From Euperipatoides rowelli (lineage: Eukaryota; Onychophora; Udeonychophora; Euonychophora; Peripatopsidae), in the NCBI GenBank assembly GCA_003024985.2, contig PXIH01S0014240.1: DNA of 11,701 nt; one strand, 5' to 3'. Of the stretch, positions 8,486-11,701 are shown piece after piece. The first letter of the stretch is position 1; every line of letters begins with the position of its first letter. The position numbers were made by a program, and so were the translations under genes. Below the pieces are notes generated by a model that saw only the letters and a list, made by a program, of their open reading frames with translations, had not been told where the DNA came from and made no database searches.

Positions 8486-8653
8486 CTTAAGCGTGATTTC
8501 TTTGAGCTTCTCAAGGAACAAACGGATCTTGATAAACACACTCATTGGAGTGCGCTCAAAAAGATCATAGATGCTGATTTTCGTTACAAAGCTGTGGATA
8601 GCAGTTCTTTAAGAGAGGAATGGTTTCGAGAATATGTCCAAAGAATTGTTGAT
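8486..8653 (+). CDS. TCERG1: Internal exon of TCERG1 (CA150) encoding FF domain 3
   Basis: This 168-nt exon reads open in one frame for 56 codons, phase 0 at both ends. It starts LKRDFFELL and ends YVQRIVD. It carries the FF-domain hallmarks: an N-terminal DFFELL helix, a central HWSALKK tryptophan helix, the RYKAVDSSS segment, and a C-terminal REEWFREY helix with the second conserved phenylalanine. DFFELL plus RYKAVDSSS is what I recall of the third of six FF domains in animal TCERG1, a nuclear protein linking RNA polymerase II elongation to splicing through FF contacts with phosphorylated CTD and splicing factors. The start follows a TTTACAG acceptor and the end precedes GTTAGT; reading past the donor gives non-FF sequence. 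I found no neighbouring TCERG1 exon in the window. A PRPF40-type FF protein is the main alternative, but the RYKAVDSSS match favours TCERG1. The open frame and intact splice sites suggest a functional exon. Confidence 0.85.
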
Positions 8654-8659
8654 GTTAGT
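8654..8659 (+). promoter_or_regulatory. 5' splice donor of the TCERG1 exon
   Basis: GTTAGT directly follows the GAT (Asp) codon that ends the FF domain. It is an acceptable U2 donor, with T at +3 instead of the commoner A or G. The frame continues open for a few codons beyond it, but as low-complexity sequence unlike any FF protein. Confidence 0.75.
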
Positions 8660-9197
8660 ATATTTTTTCATTATTTTATTTGTAAATATTTTGCAACAAA
8701 AATGATTTTTTTTTAAATATTGTATAATAATGTGTAGGGTTTTTTTTTTGTCCTCTTCATTCGTACATTTTCTATAAACTGAATAAGAAAAAAATATGTT
8801 GGGTAGTGTGTAACTTTCATTTTTAACCTTGCGTCGGATACAATTGATCTGTCGGAGAGACATCCTCCTTCCAGTTGCAGCTAAATTATAGTAAATGGAA
8901 ACCCCCACCACTGATTAGCTTATTATTTTGATCCCTTCCTTCAATAGGCAAAAAAATGTTTATAACAAAGTCCCTAAGGTTGTGGAGGTCAATTTTGTTC
9001 TATTAAATACTGTAGATTGTGCCCCTTGCTACAACATTTTTAAATTCTGCAAATATTTGTTGTTGTTTTTTTTCAAAATTTGTATAAATACATTTTTTAC
9101 ATAAAGATAATTTTTAAACTTGTCATTTAAGGTTAATACATTATAGGTAAATAAATAATCGCCAAAAATATTGCTGTACTAAACAATTCTTTGTTTC
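8660..9197 (+). other. Downstream intron, no gene seen
   Basis: Mostly AT-rich. A patch at about 8826-8940 (CTTGCGTCGGATAC, GTCGGAGAGACATCCTCC) is richer in G+C, but neither strand gives a recognisable protein. A 100-codon minus frame over it (8609-8911) runs antisense through the FF exon end and is treated as spurious. Confidence 0.6.
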
Positions 9198-9224
9198 TTT
9201 TTTTTTTTTTTTTTTTTTTTTTTT
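9198..9224 (+). repeat. T27 homopolymer
   Basis: An uninterrupted run of 27 T bases about 25 bp before the foldback left arm. The length may be affected by assembly error. Confidence 0.9.
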
Positions 9225-9247
9225 GACGTTTTGTTGTCTTTTTGTAA

Positions 9248-9475
9248 TACTGTATATACAGTATACAAGTACTGGAGAAACGCAATGAATTTTATTTATG
9301 ATGAGTTATGATTTCACAAATATCTCATTTCATATCTCTAAAAATAAATGGAATTAAAAACTACTTTTTTGTTTTTATATAGTTTAGTATGTCTAAAGTT
9401 ATTGTATGTATTTTTTTTCCTAAAATAATTAATTTAAAATTTAAAAAAAAAAAAAAAAAGGATTTCCAAAGTGAT
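9248..9475 (+). repeat. Left arm of the foldback
   Basis: Runs from the TACTGTATATACAGTA end through the conserved 35-nt block at 9325-9359 to the A17 run and the AAGTGAT inner end. Compared with the right arm it has about 9 extra bases near 9380 (TATAGTTTAG area). Confidence 0.78.
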
Positions 9476-9849
9476 GTTATTGATCTCTATCACCTATGGT
9501 AGTTTAACATAGATAGCGCTATCTCATTTTGGCTAAAGTTAGTATAAGACTGGCTGACTTTTAAATTATTTCTACTAACTATTAAAATGCTTACTATCTA
9601 ATTAAAGAGAAAAGATGTGTGATTTAATTTTAAAAAAATTGAGTTTCTACCTTACTGTATATGGATCGATTTTTATGCTGTATTGTAGACTCACGCAATC
9701 CAATAAATGAAGACCTAAATTATATCTAGGCAGATCTGATGGCTTTTTTAGACATCAGACAATAGAAGGATGTCTATTGGATACTTTTATATATGACATG
9801 ACATTTTATCTACAGATTTAAATATATTTTATTGCCCTTCTATTCAGAT
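9476..9849. other. Spacer of the foldback
   Basis: Unpaired centre between the arms. It contains small local hairpins (TCTGATG near 9735 with CATCAGA near 9752) and no ORF of note, so the element has no coding capacity. Confidence 0.6.
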
Positions 9850-10085
9850 ATCACTTAGGAAATTCTTTTTTTTTTTTCCTTTAATTTTAAACTAATTATT
9901 TTAGGGGAAAAATTACATACAATAACTTTAGACATATTAAAAACAAAAAAGTAGATTTTAATTCCATTTATTTTTAGAGATATGAAATGAAATATATGTG
10001 AAATCATAACTCATCTTAAGATTACATTCATTGCGGTTCTCCAGATGTGTGTGTGTTTGTGTATATACAGTATACAGTATATATA
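9850..10085 (-). repeat. Right arm of the foldback
   Basis: Reverse complement of the left arm. It differs by a GT-rich microsatellite (about 10045-10062) inserted between the CTGGAG-equivalent block and the TACAGTA end, plus scattered substitutions. Confidence 0.78.
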
Positions 10086-10128
10086 TATAATGTATGTACT
10101 GTATTTTTACTGTATATACTGTATATAN
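10045..10128. repeat. GT microsatellite plus TACTGTA/TACAGTA cluster
   Basis: A short GT run is followed by repeated TATACAGTATACAGTATA, an AT run, and several TACTGTA copies up to an ambiguous base at 10128. It overlaps the outer end of the foldback right arm, so the foldback terminus is blurred by the microsatellite. Confidence 0.75.
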
Positions 10129-10571
10129 TCCTTCATATAATCCATATATTGTTGGCAAAAAATTCAAATTAGCAAAATATTTTTGGTCAGAATTGTTACC
10201 TCGGGTTTGAGAGTAATAATCTCACTAAAAACTATATTATTAGTTTGCTTTCCCATGTATTTATACTTCCCATGAGTCCTCATGTCAACCTCAGATTGCT
10301 GACGTTTTTTTATGTTAATCAGAGAAATGATGTCTTCAAAAGAAAGTAAATAATGGAATCTGTCCCTTTTGTTTACATCTAAAAGTAATTACATCGGTTG
10401 TATATATTTGAATATAAATTAGGCATAGAACTGGGTTTTTTTAAACTGCCTATAATATATAGGTAAGTTTTAATGTAAAATAATATTTCTTATATTAATT
10501 GTTTTTTTTTTAAATTAAGCTTCTTAACTAGGAATTGTAGAAAATGTTTTGTCTATTAACGAGAGCGTAGA
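10129..10571 (+). other. Intronic AT-rich sequence, no gene seen
   Basis: No coding, RNA or strong repeat signal. The stretches 10661-10861 (with ambiguous bases at 10676 and 10793) and 10981-11250 are similar; the latter holds two loosely similar AGACAAAA(C/T)AAA segments near 11039 and 11114, possibly an old tandem duplication. Confidence 0.6.
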
Positions 10572-10576
10572 ACCAC

Positions 10577-10660
10577 GATCCAATAAGTGACATTTCATTA
10601 ATGTATGACTGAAATAGATGTGCTGTTGTTAAAAACGTGGTAATTGTCACTTATTGGATC
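10577..10660. repeat. Spaced perfect 16-bp inverted repeat
   Basis: GATCCAATAAGTGACA (10577-10592) is matched exactly by its reverse complement TGTCACTTATTGGATC (10645-10660), with 52 nt between. A second pair, ACCACG (10572-10577) and CGTGGT (10636-10641), lies alongside but not in nested register. This could be the termini of a minute MITE or a hairpin; no target duplication is obvious. A related word, AATCCAATAAATGA, occurs near 9698. Confidence 0.75.
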
Positions 10661-10861
10661 CCTTTTCTAACTTCTNTTTAATCCAGAAGTCTTTAATGGT
10701 GTCTTAAGTTTACCATGAACAAACGAAAAAACATTAGGCTAAAGAAAAATGTTTAATTACTTTATGCAATATTAATTAGCCTATACTTTCTGNTAAAATA
10801 GATTGATTAAAATTTTGGCCAAAACATTACCTACTAAATAAAAAGATAAATTAAATTAGAA

Positions 10862-10980
10862 TATTGTTGTTTGTTTGCCGACATTTTGAACAGGTTCTGA
10901 TGTCCGAGAAAGTGACTGTTCTCTAGCTCGTTGAGGCGCACTGATTTTACTTGCTCCAGGGCTGCTGCTGCTTTAATGCA
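10862..10980 (-). other. GC-richer, stop-free minus-strand patch of unknown identity
   Basis: The minus strand reads open for about 39 codons between stops, starting SSSSPGASKISAPQRAREQS and continuing with LSRTSEPVQNVG. Base composition is clearly less A+T-rich than its surroundings. No clean acceptor or donor pair frames it and I recognise no domain. It could be a pseudogene fragment, part of the nearby transposon remnant, or a chance open frame. Confidence 0.25.
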
Positions 10981-11250
10981 TTATTTTTGTTTACTGTAAT
11001 TTACATTATAACAAAATTAAATTGTTCCTCTTTCCTTTAAGACAAAACAAAACTCTATTCATTATTAAATACACTCAAAAACAGATGTAATAAATTATAT
11101 TCCCTTTATTTCAGACAAAATAAAGAAAATAACTCTACTTAATCTTTGTAATAAATTCCCACAATAAAATCTTTCTCGTTATCACTAACAATGTTGTTTT
11201 TACAGTATACTGTCTTTATAAATCTTTTAATATCAACATTTTATTATAAA

Positions 11251-11580
11251 GGTGCCGACATTACTGAAATCCAATCTGGCTATGTGAGTTCTTTAATTAA
11301 ATGAAATCCCTGTATTTTAGTATTAACTTGCGTAAATTACTGGTCAAATGAGAAAACAAATTAAACAATGAGCACAAAGTTTTTTTAACCAATGGTATGT
11401 TGAAATAGTCGGCAAAGAACTTCAAAAAGATAAAGACATTTCTGCAATTAACACTGACTTGAAACTAAGTGCAGCAATGCTTGGACATAGCGTCGGTGAA
11501 ATTTAAAAAAAAATTGATTATTAAAGACTTTAGTCAATCTGATATAAAAAAAAGCCATTGAAGAATTTGAAATGTAAATT
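11251..11580 (+). pseudogene. Degraded pogo/Tigger-like transposase C-terminal remnant
   Basis: Three short + strand pieces in different frames follow the order of a DDE_1 transposase C-terminus. First GADITEIQSGYVSSLIK then a stop (11251-11304), resembling the family's 'IPSGYTS.LQPLD..NKPF' block. Second an open 44-codon stretch (11372-11503) with FFNQWYVEIVGKEL and NTDLKLSAAM, resembling its 'WY...V...L......DLKLS' helix region. Third, after another stop, IIKDFSQSDI and AIEEFEM (about 11517-11575). The order and spacing are right, but the similarity is by memory and eye only, and several stops intervene. No N-terminal part or terminal repeats are seen. It could be another DDE transposase family. 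Confidence 0.4.
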
Positions 11581-11701
11581 ATTTTCTCTTTTTTTTTAAA
11601 TGTTTTTCTTATTGGTTAGTGTTGTATTAATAAATGCAGTACATTATTTATAATAAATTCTGTACTTAAAAGTCATACGAAATGGATTTTTTTTATTATT
11701 T

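Larger units (their letters stand above)
9248..10085. repeat. Large foldback: inverted repeat with ~230-bp arms
   Basis: The left arm (about 9248-9475) is the reverse complement of the right arm (about 9850-10085), roughly 90% identical by eye apart from a few gaps, with one perfect 35-nt run (9325-9359 against 9956-9990). The arms begin in TACTGTATATACAGTA-type sequence, pass through CTGGAGAAACGCAATGAA, and end inward at an A run followed by an AAGTGAT block. About 375 bp of unpaired spacer lies between. No transposase ORF is present. The best reading is a foldback or MITE-type non-autonomous transposon with long terminal inverted repeats; an inverted duplication is the alternative. Confidence 0.8.

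Noticed and set aside
8609-8911. 100-codon minus-strand open frame
   Set aside because: It is antisense to the FF exon end and donor, has no recognisable motif, and its Lys/Tyr/Ile bias fits AT-rich noise.
7697-8913. CAGTGGTGG at 7697 and CCACCACTG at 8905-8913 as terminal inverted repeats of a hAT-like element that carries the FF exon
   Set aside because: The repeats are only about 9 bp, the flanking 8-mers do not match, and sequence beyond 8913 does not resume copia. An element enclosing a normally spliced host exon is unlikely.
9958-10167. 69-codon minus-strand open frame containing an ambiguous base
   Set aside because: It lies in the foldback arm and the TACTGTA microsatellite; the Tyr/Thr/Ile/His repeats come from the repeat itself.
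1-11701. CRISPR array, tRNA or rRNA gene, or prokaryotic operon
   Set aside because: No regularly spaced direct repeats, no recognisable tRNA or rRNA sequence, and no ribosome-binding-site-plus-ORF layout were seen.

Overview
The window looks like intronic DNA from an invertebrate metazoan nuclear genome. It is strongly A+T-rich, has long homopolymer runs and TA-rich microsatellites, carries three ambiguous bases (10128, 10676, 10793), and has no prokaryotic-style operons. The species cannot be named from the sequence. An arthropod or another AT-rich invertebrate is plausible, but that is a guess.

The only host coding sequence I can support is one short exon on the + strand, 8486-8653. It encodes a single FF domain, recognisable as FF domain 3 of the transcription elongation/splicing factor TCERG1 (CA150). 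A pyrimidine-rich tract, a plausible branch point and an AG acceptor precede it, and a GTTAGT donor follows it. By implication the rest of the window is intron: more than 8.4 kb upstream and more than 3.0 kb downstream of the exon.

The upstream intron holds a decayed Ty1/copia retrotransposon, inserted antisense to the host gene (about 4169-7695, minus strand). Reading the minus strand one meets a protease remnant, GAG-pre-integrase zinc finger, integrase core, integrase C-terminal region, reverse transcriptase, RNase H, polypurine tract and one LTR. Gag, the 5' LTR and the protease active site are missing. Stops and frameshifts break pol throughout, and about 150 bp of unrelated sequence interrupts the integrase.

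The rest is a mosaic of small repeats: a long imperfect palindrome (196-379), a probable non-autonomous DNA transposon fragment (893-1021), a perfect 13-bp hairpin (1915-1945), a large foldback with arms of about 230 bp (9248-10085), a spaced 16-bp inverted repeat (10577-10660), and a degraded pogo/Tigger-like transposase tail (about 11251-11580). TACTGTA/TACAGTA motifs recur across the window. There is no sign of a new multi-gene system. The features most worth follow-up are the frame-preserving single-domain exon, the foldback in its downstream intron, and the layered transposon insertions.
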